A DNA stretch of 64,000 nt from Mesorhizobium sp. M1D.F.Ca.ET.043.01.1.1 (GTDB lineage Bacteria > Pseudomonadota > Alphaproteobacteria > Rhizobiales > Rhizobiaceae), in the NCBI RefSeq assembly GCF_003952385.1, contig NZ_CP034444.1, positions 5,221,001 through 5,285,000 on the forward strand, written 5' to 3'. How positions within the stretch are numbered: position 1 is the stretch's first letter; every line of letters starts with the position of its first letter. The notes under the pieces were generated by a model. That model saw only the letters and a program-made list of their open reading frames with translations, was not told the DNA's origin and made no database searches. Below, one piece after another: positions 42,551-51,622 of this stretch. Made by a program: the position numbers and the translations under genes.

Positions 42551-43726
42551 TTATTGGCCAAACAGGCCGGACCTGACAAGGGCTTCGATTTCACTTTCGT
42601 CGATGCCGAAGCGGCTCAGCACATCCGAAGGTTGGCGGTCGGCGGCCGTCGGCGCCGCGGCAGGCGTCGACGCGGCCTTCGAGAAGCGCGGCGCCGGCGC
42701 TGGGCGTTCGAGCGTACCCGATCGCACAAAACCTTGCCGGGCACGGCTCTGCGGGTGGTCCCTGGCCTCGGTCAGCGACAGGACGGGAGCGACGCAGGCA
42801 TCGGTCGGGGCAAAGACCTCGGTCCACTCGTCGCGCGTCTTCTCTCTGATCCTGGCGGCGATCGCGGCACGCATCTGCGGCCACGACGCCCGGTCATACT
42901 GGCTGCCGACAAAACGCCGGTCGAGCGGCAACTGTCTGGCGAATTCGGCAAAGAACCGCGGCTCGAGGCAGCCGACGGCGACGTGCCGGCCGTCGGCGGT
43001 CTCGTAAGTGTCGTAGAAGGGCGCTCCGGAATCGAGCAGGTTCTCGCTGCGCCGGTCGTTCCAGAGGCCTGCCGCCATGAAGGCGTGGACGGGAGCCGCG
43101 AGCATTGACGCGCCTTCGGCCATCGCGGCATCGATCACCTCGCCCTCGCCGGTGCGCGAGCGCTGGAAGAGGGCGGCCAGCACGCCGGCAATCAGCATCA
43201 TGGCGCCGCCGCCCTGATCGGCGACGAGGTTGAGCGGCGGCACGGGCGGCGCCCCTTGCCGGCCAATGGCGTGTAGCAGGCCGGCATAGGCGAGGTAGGT
43301 GATGTCATGGCCGGCGCGGGGCGAAAGCGGGCCGTCCTGGCCGAAACCCGTCAGGCGGCCATAGATCAGCGCCGGATTGCGGTCGCGCACGATGTCGGGT
43401 CCGAGGCCCAGCCGCTCCATGACGCCCGGGCGAAAGCCTTCGATGAGGATGTCGGCCTTTTCCGCAAGACGCAGTAGGAGCGCCGCGCCATCGGGGCGTT
43501 TCAGGTCGAGCCTGAGGATGGAGCGGCCATGGCGGTCGAGGTCGCAGGCGTCCGGCAAGGACAGAAGCGGTTGCTTGGCGTCCGCCCGCTCGATACGCAG
43601 GACGTCTGCGCCCATTTCCGACAGCATCAAGGCTGCGAGCGGCACCGGGCCGATGCCTGCCATCTCGATCACCCTGAGGCCAGCCAGCGGCCCTGTCTTG
43701 TCGGCGGCTGTCTGCGTCGTGACCAT
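42551..43726 (-). CDS. CaiB/BaiF family CoA-transferase or CoA-ester racemase
   Basis: A 391-residue class III CoA-transferase family protein. LAGLRVIEMAGIGPVPLAALMLSEMGADV is the N-terminal domain, and the catalytic Asp is in GQDGPLSPRAGHDITYLAYA. The sequence resembles alpha-methylacyl-CoA racemases (RLTGFGQDGPL, DGRHVAVGCLEPRFFAEF). It lies seven bases downstream of an SDR of the 3-hydroxyacyl-CoA dehydrogenase type, suggesting degradation of a branched acyl-CoA. The substrate is uncertain. Confidence 0.9.
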   Translation of the reverse strand: MVTTQTAADKTGPLAGLRVIEMAGIGPVPLAALMLSEMGADVLRIERADAKQPLLSLPDACDLDRHGRSILRLDLKRPDGAALLLRLAEKADILIEGFRPGVMERLGLGPDIVRDRNPALIYGRLTGFGQDGPLSPRAGHDITYLAYAGLLHAIGRQGAPPVPPLNLVADQGGGAMMLIAGVLAALFQRSRTGEGEVIDAAMAEGASMLAAPVHAFMAAGLWNDRRSENLLDSGAPFYDTYETADGRHVAVGCLEPRFFAEFARQLPLDRRFVGSQYDRASWPQMRAAIAARIREKTRDEWTEVFAPTDACVAPVLSLTEARDHPQSRARQGFVRSGTLERPAPAPRFSKAASTPAAAPTAADRQPSDVLSRFGIDESEIEALVRSGLFGQ

Positions 43727-43732
43727 TCCCTT

Positions 43733-44494
43733 TTATTTGGGCGCCATGCGGATCGCGCCGTCGAGGCGGATGGTCTCGCCGTTCAGCATCTGGTTCTCGA
43801 TGATGTGGAGCGCGAGCGCGGCATATTCCGAGGGTTCGCCGAGGCGGGGCGGGAAGGGCACTGAAGCGCCGAGCGAATCCTGCACCTCCTGCGGCATGCC
43901 GGCCATCATCGGCGTCTTGAAGATGCCCGGAGCGATGGTGCAGACGCGGATGCCGGAGCGGGCGAGATCGCGCGCGACCGGCAGCGTCATGCCGACGACG
44001 CCGCCCTTGGACGCCGAGTAGGCGGCCTGGCCGATCTGGCCGTCATAGGCCGCGACCGATGCGGTGTTGACGATGACGCCGCGCTCGCCGCCGGCGAGCG
44101 GGTCGAGTTTCGCCGCCCGGTCGGCGACCAGGCGGATCATGTTGAAGGTGCCGATCAGGTTGATCTCGATCACCTTGCGGTACTGGTCGAGCGGGTGCGG
44201 ACCGTCCTTGCCGACCGTCTTCACGCCGATGGCGATGCCGGCGCAATTGACCAGGATACGCGGCTCGCCAAGCTTCTCAGCCACATCGGCAATGGCAGCG
44301 CTGCCGCTGTCGGCACTGCCGACGTCGCATTGAAGCGCAATGCCGCCAATGTCGGCCGCGATCTTGGCCGCGCGATCGATGCCGATATCGAGTATGGCAA
44401 CCTTGGCGCCCTTGCCGGCGAGGGCGCGCGCCGTCGCTTCGCCAAGGCCGGAGCCACCTCCGGTGACGATCGCGATCTGGCCATTCGGATTCAT
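43733..44494 (-). CDS. SDR, 3-hydroxyacyl-CoA dehydrogenase type II-like
   Basis: A 253-residue SDR with [20 protein letters not shown], Ser in [14 protein letters not shown] and YSASKGG. The stretch [33 protein letters not shown] and the end [12 protein letters not shown] are typical of HSD17B10-like short-chain 3-hydroxyacyl-CoA dehydrogenases. It precedes the CaiB-like gene in what is probably a small operon for acyl-CoA oxidation. Confidence 0.92.
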   Translation of the reverse strand: MNPNGQIAIVTGGGSGLGEATARALAGKGAKVAILDIGIDRAAKIAADIGGIALQCDVGSADSGSAAIADVAEKLGEPRILVNCAGIAIGVKTVGKDGPHPLDQYRKVIEINLIGTFNMIRLVADRAAKLDPLAGGERGVIVNTASVAAYDGQIGQAAYSASKGGVVGMTLPVARDLARSGIRVCTIAPGIFKTPMMAGMPQEVQDSLGASVPFPPRLGEPSEYAALALHIIENQMLNGETIRLDGAIRMAPK

Positions 44495-44524
44495 GCCGGC
44501 GTCCTCCCAGGATTTCGGGTCATG

Positions 44525-45130
44525 CTACGAAGCGCGCTGCTGCGGCGCAACCTGGATGACCGCGTCGATCGAGGGCTGAGGGTTGACCGAAGCACGGACC
44601 ACGGCCGAGGCCAGGTCGGCAACCCGCGCCGTATCCGCATGGCAGACCTCGCCGACGAACCGGGCCACCGCGCCGGGCCTGATTTCGTGATGGAGCAGCC
44701 GGTCGAGATCGACCGGGCGCGGCATGGTGATCTGGCCGCGCGGGAAGCGCTTGAAGCCGAGCGGCCCGTAATAGGGCTCGTCGCCGACCAGCATGACGGC
44801 CGGGGCGCCGGCCTTCGCGGCGGCCTCGAGCGCTATCGCGACCAGCCGGCGGCCGATGCCAAGATTCTTGAAGGAAGGCCGCACGGCAAGCGGGCCGAGC
44901 ATCAAGGCGCGCCCGGCGCCGGCGGCGACCCGCGTCATGCGCACCGAGGCGATCACCGTCTCGTCCTTGACGGCGACAAAGGACATCGAGCGGTCGTGCC
45001 CGCCGGCCTCGCGGATCTTGTAGGCGGCAAGCACGAAACGGCCGGGCCCGAAGGCCTCGTCGTTGATGGCTTCGATTTCAGGATCGTGCGCCGGGGCTTC
45101 CGGCAGGTATGTCACGTCGGCAAGGCTCAT
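44525..45130 (-). CDS. GNAT family N-acetyltransferase
   Basis: A 201-residue protein from the ATG at 45130; longer frames lack a ribosome site. The acetyl-CoA motif is LAVRPSFKNLGIGRRLVAIALEAA and VMLVGDEPYYGPLGFKRFP follows, as in predicted N-acetyltransferase YhbS-like proteins. It is 30 bases upstream of the SDR gene and may be co-transcribed. The substrate is unknown. Confidence 0.87.
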   Translation of the reverse strand: MSLADVTYLPEAPAHDPEIEAINDEAFGPGRFVLAAYKIREAGGHDRSMSFVAVKDETVIASVRMTRVAAGAGRALMLGPLAVRPSFKNLGIGRRLVAIALEAAAKAGAPAVMLVGDEPYYGPLGFKRFPRGQITMPRPVDLDRLLHHEIRPGAVARFVGEVCHADTARVADLASAVVRASVNPQPSIDAVIQVAPQQRAS

Positions 45131-45415
45131 GGTCTTTGCGTTCCGGTATGCGAGGGAAGGTTGCTGCAAGCGGCAGCGTTCGCCAGTCAGCGCTTTAAGC
45201 GCGGGCGCCCTTTCGTCGTCGGTCGAACCGGATCGTGGCAAAGTCGAACATGGGCGCCTCCGCTAGCATCAATTCTTCCCCGCTGCAATCGGCGCTTTCA
45301 CCTTTCTTCCGCCGCTTGACGATCCGGTTCGTCGTTGACGAACTGTTCAGCGCCTGAGGGTTTCAGATTCCGGTCAGAAGCCTAAATGTCTGTTGGATCC
45401 GCAAGGAGATTTCGC

Positions 45416-46402
45416 ATGGGATTGCTGATTGAAGGCAGATGGCAGGACCGGTCGACCGTTGCCGATGGCAGCGGCAGGTTCGTGCGCGCCGAAGCGCAAT
45501 GGCGCGACTGGGTGACGCGCGACGGCGCGCCGGCGGAAGGCAGCAAGCGCGGCTTCAAGGCCGAGCCCGGCCGCTACCATCTTTACGTCTCGCTCGCCTG
45601 CCCCTGGGCGCACCGGACCTTGATCTTCCGTGTTCTGAAGAAGCTGGAAGGGATCATCTCCGTCTCCGTGGTGCACCATTTCATGGGTGAGAACGGCTGG
45701 ACCTTCAAGGCGCAGGACGGTGCCACCGGCGACGCGCTCTACGGCCTCGAATATCTGCACCAGATCTATGCCAAGGCCGATCCCGCCTATTCGGGCCGGG
45801 TGTCCGTACCGGTGCTCTGGGACAAAAAGCAGGAGACCATCGTCAACAACGAGTCTTCCGAGATCATCCGGATGCTCAATTCCGCCTTCGACGAATGGGG
45901 CGATGCGAGCCTCGACTTCTATCCGCCGTCGCTGCGCGCCGAGATCGACGAGATCAATGCGCTGGTCTATCCGGCGATCAACAATGGCGTCTACCGCACC
46001 GGCTTTGCCACCACGCAGGAAGCCTATGAGGAAGCGTTCGGCGAATTGTTCCTGGCTCTCGACACGATCGAGGAGCGGCTTTCGAAGCAGCGCTACCTGG
46101 TGGGCGAACGCATCACCGAGGCCGACTGGCGACTGTTCACCACATTGGTGCGTTTCGATCCGGTCTATGTCGGCCACTTCAAGTGCAATCTGCGCCGCAT
46201 CGCCGACTATCCGAACCTGTCGAACTATCTGCGCGACCTCTATCAGGTGCGGGGCGTCTCAGGCACGGTCAACCTTCATCACATCAAGTCGCACTATTAC
46301 GGCAGCCACAAATCGATCAATCCGACGGGGATCGTTCCGGTTGGGCCGGAGCTCGACTATGCGGCGCCCCATGATCGCAGCCGGTTCAGGAGGGCGGCGT
46401 AG
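45416..46402 (+). CDS. Glutathionyl-hydroquinone reductase-like GST (YqjG/ECM4 type)
   Basis: A 328-residue protein with the start at 45416 after AAGGAG. The thioredoxin-fold N-domain carries the catalytic Cys near residue 60 in SLACPWAHRTLIF, and the family motif NNESSEIIRMLNSAF. The helical C-domain has YLVGERITEADWRLFTTLVRFD and HFKCNL. These enzymes remove glutathione from glutathionyl-hydroquinones. It stands alone, convergent to a Nudix gene. Confidence 0.95.
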   Translation: MGLLIEGRWQDRSTVADGSGRFVRAEAQWRDWVTRDGAPAEGSKRGFKAEPGRYHLYVSLACPWAHRTLIFRVLKKLEGIISVSVVHHFMGENGWTFKAQDGATGDALYGLEYLHQIYAKADPAYSGRVSVPVLWDKKQETIVNNESSEIIRMLNSAFDEWGDASLDFYPPSLRAEIDEINALVYPAINNGVYRTGFATTQEAYEEAFGELFLALDTIEERLSKQRYLVGERITEADWRLFTTLVRFDPVYVGHFKCNLRRIADYPNLSNYLRDLYQVRGVSGTVNLHHIKSHYYGSHKSINPTGIVPVGPELDYAAPHDRSRFRRAA

Positions 46403-46906
46403 CTACCAGTAAGGCGAAGGCTGCTCGCCGCCAAAAATCTCTCCAATCCGCCGCAACGTCGCCGGCGTCGTGCCCTTGGGCAAACGGTCGAGCGGGAAGA
46501 ACGCTGCCTCGGCGATCTCGTGGTCAGGCAGCTTCGGCGCGGTCTGGCTGAAGGCCTCGATCAGATAGAGGCCGACATGGTCGCGGCGGCTGGCGCGGTG
46601 GTTGAAATGCATCGATTTCAGCACCGGCGGAGCGGTCAGCGCGACGTTGCCTTCCTCGGCCAGTTCGCGCGCCAGCGCCTCGACGAGCGTCTCGCCCAAC
46701 TCGACGCCGCCGCCTGGCAATTGCCAGCCCGGCACATAGGTGTGGCGGATGAGGAAGACGGAATTGGACTCCCGGTCATAGATCAAGCCGCGCACGCCAA
46801 GCGTCATCGGACGCCGCAGCAGGAAATAGAGATGGAACAGCCTTGCCCTCAGGCCTGACCAGCCGGTCTGGCGGAACGCCTGTTCCGGATCGATGGCGCC
46901 GGTCAT
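46403..46906 (-). CDS. Nudix hydrolase
   Basis: A 167-residue protein with a complete Nudix box, GGGVELGETLVEALARELAE followed by EGNV, which holds the metal-binding REXXEE set. RPMTLGVRGLIYDRESNSVFLIRHTYVPGWQLPGG is the preceding strand region. The specific nucleotide or other substrate is not identifiable. It is convergent to and directly abuts the GST gene (adjacent bases). Confidence 0.92.
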   Translation of the reverse strand: MTGAIDPEQAFRQTGWSGLRARLFHLYFLLRRPMTLGVRGLIYDRESNSVFLIRHTYVPGWQLPGGGVELGETLVEALARELAEEGNVALTAPPVLKSMHFNHRASRRDHVGLYLIEAFSQTAPKLPDHEIAEAAFFPLDRLPKGTTPATLRRIGEIFGGEQPSPYW

Positions 46907-46974
46907 CCGGCAATCGCCAAGCGAACAGCAAACGGTGAGTAGAAAGCCTGAGCGGGGTCGCTTAAGAATGGGCT

Positions 46975-47910
46975 ATGCTCAGGCTCGCACATATTTCCGA
47001 TGTCCATCTGGGGCCGCTGCCCGATGTAACCTATCGCGACCTCGCGTCCAAGCGCGTGCTGGGTTACGTCAACTGGCAGCGTAACCGCCGCCGCCATATG
47101 CACGATGCGGTCATCGACACGATCGTTGCCGATATCAAGGCCAACGCTCCCGACCATCTCGCCGTCACCGGCGATCTCGTCAACCTGGCGCTCGACGGCG
47201 AGATCGAGATGGCGAAGCACTGGCTGGAGACGCTTGGCTCTCCGAACGATGTGTCGGTGGTGCCGGGAAACCACGACGCCTACGTGCCCGGCGCCTTCGA
47301 CAAGGTCTGCCGGTCGTGGGCGCCGTGGATGACGGGCGACGGCGTCAACAGCCTGGTCGACCGCAATTCCTTTCCCTATTTGCGCGTGCGCGGCGACGTC
47401 GCGCTGATCGGCGTCACGACGGCGCGGGCCACGGCGCCCTTCATGGCCAACGGCTTCTTCATGGAGGGCCAGGCGGAGCGGCTCGGCAAGATCCTCGACG
47501 CCACGGCCAAGCAGGGGCTGTTTCGCGCCATCATGATCCATCATCCGCCGGTGCGCGGCGCGGTTTCGCAGCACAAGCGGCTGTTCGGCATCGCGCGCTT
47601 CAACAAGGTCATTCGCCGGCACGGCGCCGAGCTTGTCCTGCATGGCCACTCGCACCTGCCGTCGCTGTTCACCATCGGCCCGCGCGGCGCCAAGGTGCCG
47701 GTGGTCGGCGTGGCCGCCGCCGGCCAGGCACCTGGCGGCAAGCATCCCGCCGCGCAGTACAATCTGTTCGAGATTGACGGGGAAAAGGGCAGCTGGAGCA
47801 TCCGCCTGACACGGCGCGGCCTGACCGGTCCGGCACTGCCGCCGTCAGACCTGCAGGTGATAGAGCTGGGCGCCGACACAGCGGCGGCCCGTGAACTCGT
47901 CAGAAGCTGA
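46975..47910 (+). CDS. Calcineurin-like metallophosphoesterase
   Basis: A 311-residue protein with all five metallophosphoesterase motifs in order: ISDVHLG, VTGDLVN, VPGNHDAY, IMIHHPPV and LHGHSHLP. These form the two-metal site. The sequence resembles 3',5'-cyclic-nucleotide or DNA-repair-type phosphoesterases of the YpbG/CpdA class, but the substrate is open. The ATG at 46975 is weakly supported by an AGAATGGGCT context. Confidence 0.9.
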   Translation: MLRLAHISDVHLGPLPDVTYRDLASKRVLGYVNWQRNRRRHMHDAVIDTIVADIKANAPDHLAVTGDLVNLALDGEIEMAKHWLETLGSPNDVSVVPGNHDAYVPGAFDKVCRSWAPWMTGDGVNSLVDRNSFPYLRVRGDVALIGVTTARATAPFMANGFFMEGQAERLGKILDATAKQGLFRAIMIHHPPVRGAVSQHKRLFGIARFNKVIRRHGAELVLHGHSHLPSLFTIGPRGAKVPVVGVAAAGQAPGGKHPAAQYNLFEIDGEKGSWSIRLTRRGLTGPALPPSDLQVIELGADTAAARELVRS

Positions 47911-47915
47911 GCCAG

Positions 47916-48533
47916 TCAAAAGCTGATCTTCATCTGGGCGATGCGGTCCCAGAACAGCAGGAGCGATATCGCAAGGCCCACCAGCGCGCCGGCGGCGATC
48001 AGGCCAAGCCCGGCGAAGAAGGTCGTCCAGCCGTTGCGGCGCGTTGCGGACTGCAAGGGCGGCTCGGCTTCCTGGACCTCGGCGCGATGCAGGCCAGGCG
48101 CGGCGCTCTCGACCAAGCCCTCCATCATCCGCTGCCGCTCGACGACACGCTCGGCCACATATCGCGTCACGGCATCGGCGACGGGCTTCATGTCGGTCGA
48201 TTCGGCCAGCACCACGCGGCCGATGCGCGTTTCCTTGAGGAAGCGGAAGGTGCGGCGGTCCCGCCCCATGGCGACATGGCTGACGGCATCGATCCACAAC
48301 CGCGGCTGCAGGCCGGAGGAGACGGCGAAGTCGAAACTGTCTATCTCGGTCGGTACACCGGCGAAGACGGGCGCGAGCTCGGCCGCCAGCAGCTCGAGCC
48401 GCATGCGATGCGCCTCGCGCATGTCGACCACCACGTCGTCGCGGTCGGCGAAGGCGTTCTTGACGTCGCGGATCGCGTCCGTGAGCTTTTGCGACGGCTC
48501 GATCGGGGTGATTTTGTCGCCTGCATCCTTCAT
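47916..48533 (-). CDS. Small membrane protein of unknown function
   Basis: A 205-residue protein starting at the ATG at 48533. The soluble N-terminal 170 residues contain LTDAIRDVKNAFADRDDVVVDMREAHRMRLELLA and GRDRRTFRFLKETRIGRVVLAES. One C-terminal membrane helix (about 177-200, FFAGLGLIAAGALVGLAISLLLF) leaves a short tail. It looks like a tail-anchored or cytoplasmic-domain protein conserved in rhizobia. I do not recognise its function. It is convergent to the phosphoesterase gene with five bases between them. Confidence 0.75.
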   Translation of the reverse strand: MKDAGDKITPIEPSQKLTDAIRDVKNAFADRDDVVVDMREAHRMRLELLAAELAPVFAGVPTEIDSFDFAVSSGLQPRLWIDAVSHVAMGRDRRTFRFLKETRIGRVVLAESTDMKPVADAVTRYVAERVVERQRMMEGLVESAAPGLHRAEVQEAEPPLQSATRRNGWTTFFAGLGLIAAGALVGLAISLLLFWDRIAQMKISF

Positions 48534-48602
48534 GGCGGCTGCCTCGCTGTTGGTAAACAGCGAGTTAACACAGTCGCCGGCAAAATGCACTGCGAGATGG
48601 GC

Positions 48603-49406
48603 TCAGCTCGCCGCCGCGCCGAATACGGGCTGCTGGCTCCTGCCGCGGCGGCGCGTGTTGCGGCGTACGGCCTCTGCAACCAGGTCAGGCGCCTCCTCGA
48701 CCAGCATATGGCCGGCCGCCAGCACGTGGTGCAGGTGGAAATGCGGCGGCAAGCCTTCGGCCTGGGCGACCGGCAGGACGGGATCGTCCGTTCCCCAAAC
48801 CACCATTACCGGCATGTTCAGGGTTTCCAGCCGCTCGCTCGGGATGACGCCTTGCCGGTCATCCCTGGTCATCGCGGCCGCCGTGTCGACAAGGGTCGGC
48901 AACTGGCCCGGCCGCTCACGCATGCGGAAAAGCGCCTCCACAACATGTTCAGGAGGCGCGCTCCGCGGCCCCGACATGGCGGCAAGACAAGCGCGGACCT
49001 CGTCCCTGTCGTCGGCGGCGGCATAGCGGCGCAGCAGCGAACCGTTGATCTCGGGACCGAAGCCGCCGGGCGCCAGCAAGGTCAGCGAGGCGACTCTTTC
49101 AGGGTCGGCGAGCGCCATCAACGTTGCGATCGCGCCGCCCATGGAATGGCCGACGAGGTGGACCTTGCCGAGCCGGCGGCCGGCCAAATCCGCGAGGATG
49201 GCGCGTGCCGCCTGCTTGGCGCCTGCCGTTTCCGGGTACTCAAGGGAATTTCCGTGGCCGGGCAGGTCGTAGGCCAATGCCCTAACGCCGGGCACCAATT
49301 CCGCAATCACGTCGCGCCAGATCGAATGGCAACCGCCGAAGCCGTGCAGGAAGATGATCGTCTTCGAGCCAGCACCGCTTTCGGCGACGTGAAGGGACAG
49401 GAGCAT
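48603..49406 (-). CDS. Alpha/beta hydrolase
   Basis: A 267-residue protein from the ATG at 49406. Oxyanion strand FLHGFGGCHSIW, nucleophile Ser in VGHSMGGAIATLMALAD, Asp in VVWGTDDPVLPV and His in LAAGHMLVEEAPDLVAEAV make a complete catalytic triad. The cap domain is short. It resembles esterases related to the acetoin-dehydrogenase E2-associated hydrolases. The substrate is unknown. Confidence 0.9.
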   Translation of the reverse strand: MLLSLHVAESGAGSKTIIFLHGFGGCHSIWRDVIAELVPGVRALAYDLPGHGNSLEYPETAGAKQAARAILADLAGRRLGKVHLVGHSMGGAIATLMALADPERVASLTLLAPGGFGPEINGSLLRRYAAADDRDEVRACLAAMSGPRSAPPEHVVEALFRMRERPGQLPTLVDTAAAMTRDDRQGVIPSERLETLNMPVMVVWGTDDPVLPVAQAEGLPPHFHLHHVLAAGHMLVEEAPDLVAEAVRRNTRRRGRSQQPVFGAAAS

Positions 49407-49642
49407 CAAATTTATGGCTGCGAAGCAAGGCGAACGGCAATTCAGGATTGTGGCTGAATTGCTCCCCGGGCGGCTCGATAGCCAGTAAAATTTTCGCGAC
49501 CGGGAATGCATGCGCCTGACCGAATGTGGAAGCATGCCCTAATACTTGTTGAATTTCGGTCCCATGCCTGGCCGAGCGAGCCGGCACGGCGAATATCGAT
49601 GGCAATTCGGGATCGGCGCACCGGCACATAGCCCGCGACGGT

Positions 49643-51430
49643 TCAGCTCGGGTTGCCGATTCCCGCTGAGCGCAAGGATTGCACCAACCGATCGGTGAGA
49701 TCGGCGGGATACTTCCTGTCGACGAAGACCGCGCGCGGATTGGCAGCGAATTTCGGGAATTCGGCCGTCAGTTCGTTCGCCAACTCGCTCGCGAGCTTGT
49801 CGCGGCCTGAAATCTTGGCGCCGATCAGCCGTGCGGCCAGGTAATGCGATTTTGACGCGGTGGTCCTCAGCGACTCGCTGGCGATCGCGGCCTTCTTGGT
49901 ATCGCCTTGCATGAAGGCTCCGACAAACAGGCCATAATCCCACCAGGTCGGGTGGCCGCTGAACGCTTCGACCGCGTGGGCGAGGATCGGCGTTCCTTCC
50001 TGGTATCGGCCGGCGAAGATCAGGCCATAGCCATAGGCGGCCGCCATGCCTAGATCGTAGGTGTTGAGCTCATAAGCCTTGCGCATCCAGCGGATCGCTT
50101 CGTCCGTGTTGCCCAGACGAGAGTTGAGGTAGCCATAGGCGCGATGCGCGTGCGGGCTCATCGGTCCCATCTGGATGGCGCGGTGGGCAAACGACATGGC
50201 CTGCTCGACCGTGGCGTCGGGCGGATAGGCGTAGTGATTGTTGACGGCTTCCAGATGCAGCGAAGCCATTTCCGAATAGACGAGCGACGATTTCGTGCCT
50301 TCGCCGACCAGCTTCTCCAGGCAGCGATACGCAGCCTCATGCGTCTTGGCGCTCTGGTCGAGATAGTAACGGTCGTTAAGCACCAGACATCCGATCTGGC
50401 CGGTCCGGATGTCGCTCTGGTCGATGTAGTTGTAGATCGCGCCGGAAGCGGGGATGGTCGAAGTCAGGAGATTGGCGATGTTGCTTTCGACCGCACCGGG
50501 CGCGCTTTCGGCCGATGTCAGGTTGCGTGACAGGAGAACCCGTCCCGTCGCGACGCTCTGCAGCTCAATCATGACGTCGCCTGCAGCAGGTCCGGGAATA
50601 AGATCGAAAACGAAGCTGACCGGATCGGCGGAACGATCGCGCGTGGCGTCGGCGTCGCGTCCGATGAAGTCGATGGTGTCGAAGCCGGCGAGCCCGGCAC
50701 GCAGCGAGGCGGCAACACGGGCCGCCTCGGGTCCGTCGGCCTTGATGGCCATGTAGATCAAAGGCAGGGTGTCGAATATGTCGGGGGCGACGCTGCCGGT
50801 CGCCGTTTCGACTTCGACGGGCGCAGTCGCGTCGTCACTGTGAAGAAAGGCGTTGCCCTGGCGGATGACAAGGACGCTCAGCATGGCGATGACCACAACC
50901 ATGGCGGCCCAGAAGAAGCGCAATTGACGCGCCAGCGACGAGGCGGATGCGGGCGGTGCCGGAGCCGTCATCAGCGGCGCGGCGTCGGCCCGCGCGGCGC
51001 GGGCAGGCGAGGGGGGCTCGAAACGCTCGGCCGATGGCGGAGCGGCCTTGCCGCCATCGGCGCTCTGGGCCTCGGCCGGCAGCCGGATGGCGTTCAGCTC
51101 GTAGGAAGGCACATAGCCGCCGCGCGGGATGGCGATGCGCACCGGCTCGGCGATGCCCTCGTTAGCGAAATAATGTTCCAGAAGCTCACGCAGCCGCCCG
51201 GCCTGGACCCTGACGACGGCGTCGGTCGATGCGTCGAAATCGCCGTCCTTGCCGAAGACGTCCATAGCAATGGAAAGGCCCTTCAGCCTGTCGCCTTCGC
51301 CGGCCTGCTCACGCTCCACGAGATAGCGTAACAACCTGCGCGCGCGCTCGGACCGTCCGAACGTTTCGCTGGCAAGCAGTCGCTCCAATGTCTCGCGCAC
51401 TGCGGGGGCGGCAGGCGTGGCAGGCTCCAA
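49643..51430 (-). CDS. Winged-helix-like/TPR membrane protein, unknown function
   Basis: A 595-residue protein. The N-terminal domain (about 10-105; ETFGRSERARRLLRYLVEREQ, DAVVRVQAGRLRELLEHYF, RIAIPRGGYVP) is found in rhizobial adenylate-cyclase-like and TPR proteins and may be a degenerate winged helix. One membrane span lies near residue 175 (FFWAAMVVVIAMLSVLVI). A periplasmic part follows, with tetratricopeptide-like repeats around residues 380-530 (AHRAIQMGPMSPHAHRAYGY, LGNTDEAIRWMRKAYELN). It probably signals or scaffolds across the inner membrane. The role is unknown. Confidence 0.75.
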   Translation of the reverse strand: MEPATPAAPAVRETLERLLASETFGRSERARRLLRYLVEREQAGEGDRLKGLSIAMDVFGKDGDFDASTDAVVRVQAGRLRELLEHYFANEGIAEPVRIAIPRGGYVPSYELNAIRLPAEAQSADGGKAAPPSAERFEPPSPARAARADAAPLMTAPAPPASASSLARQLRFFWAAMVVVIAMLSVLVIRQGNAFLHSDDATAPVEVETATGSVAPDIFDTLPLIYMAIKADGPEAARVAASLRAGLAGFDTIDFIGRDADATRDRSADPVSFVFDLIPGPAAGDVMIELQSVATGRVLLSRNLTSAESAPGAVESNIANLLTSTIPASGAIYNYIDQSDIRTGQIGCLVLNDRYYLDQSAKTHEAAYRCLEKLVGEGTKSSLVYSEMASLHLEAVNNHYAYPPDATVEQAMSFAHRAIQMGPMSPHAHRAYGYLNSRLGNTDEAIRWMRKAYELNTYDLGMAAAYGYGLIFAGRYQEGTPILAHAVEAFSGHPTWWDYGLFVGAFMQGDTKKAAIASESLRTTASKSHYLAARLIGAKISGRDKLASELANELTAEFPKFAANPRAVFVDRKYPADLTDRLVQSLRSAGIGNPS

Positions 51431-51581
51431 GTGTCGAACCTTTCGAAGGCGGCACAGGTTAGGGAGTGATCATATAGCGCTCGCGCCGGCGCACAAGAAT
51501 GCATCTGTTATGCGATCGCGTAAGCCACTGCAAATTTCCCTGCCGGTTAATGAATGGCAGGAAATCGTGCGCGTTTTTAAA

Positions 51582-51610
51582 GCACGGCGCGTCTGGTGGA
51601 CGCGCCGTGC
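51582..51610 (-). terminator. Hairpin terminator of leuA
   Basis: GCACGGCGCGTC and GACGCGCCGTGC form a perfect 12-base stem with a 5-base loop, 13 bases beyond the leuA stop on the minus strand; TTTAAAAACG follows. A weak T-run but strong stem. Confidence 0.75.
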
Positions 51611-51622
51611 AAAGGTCGAGGG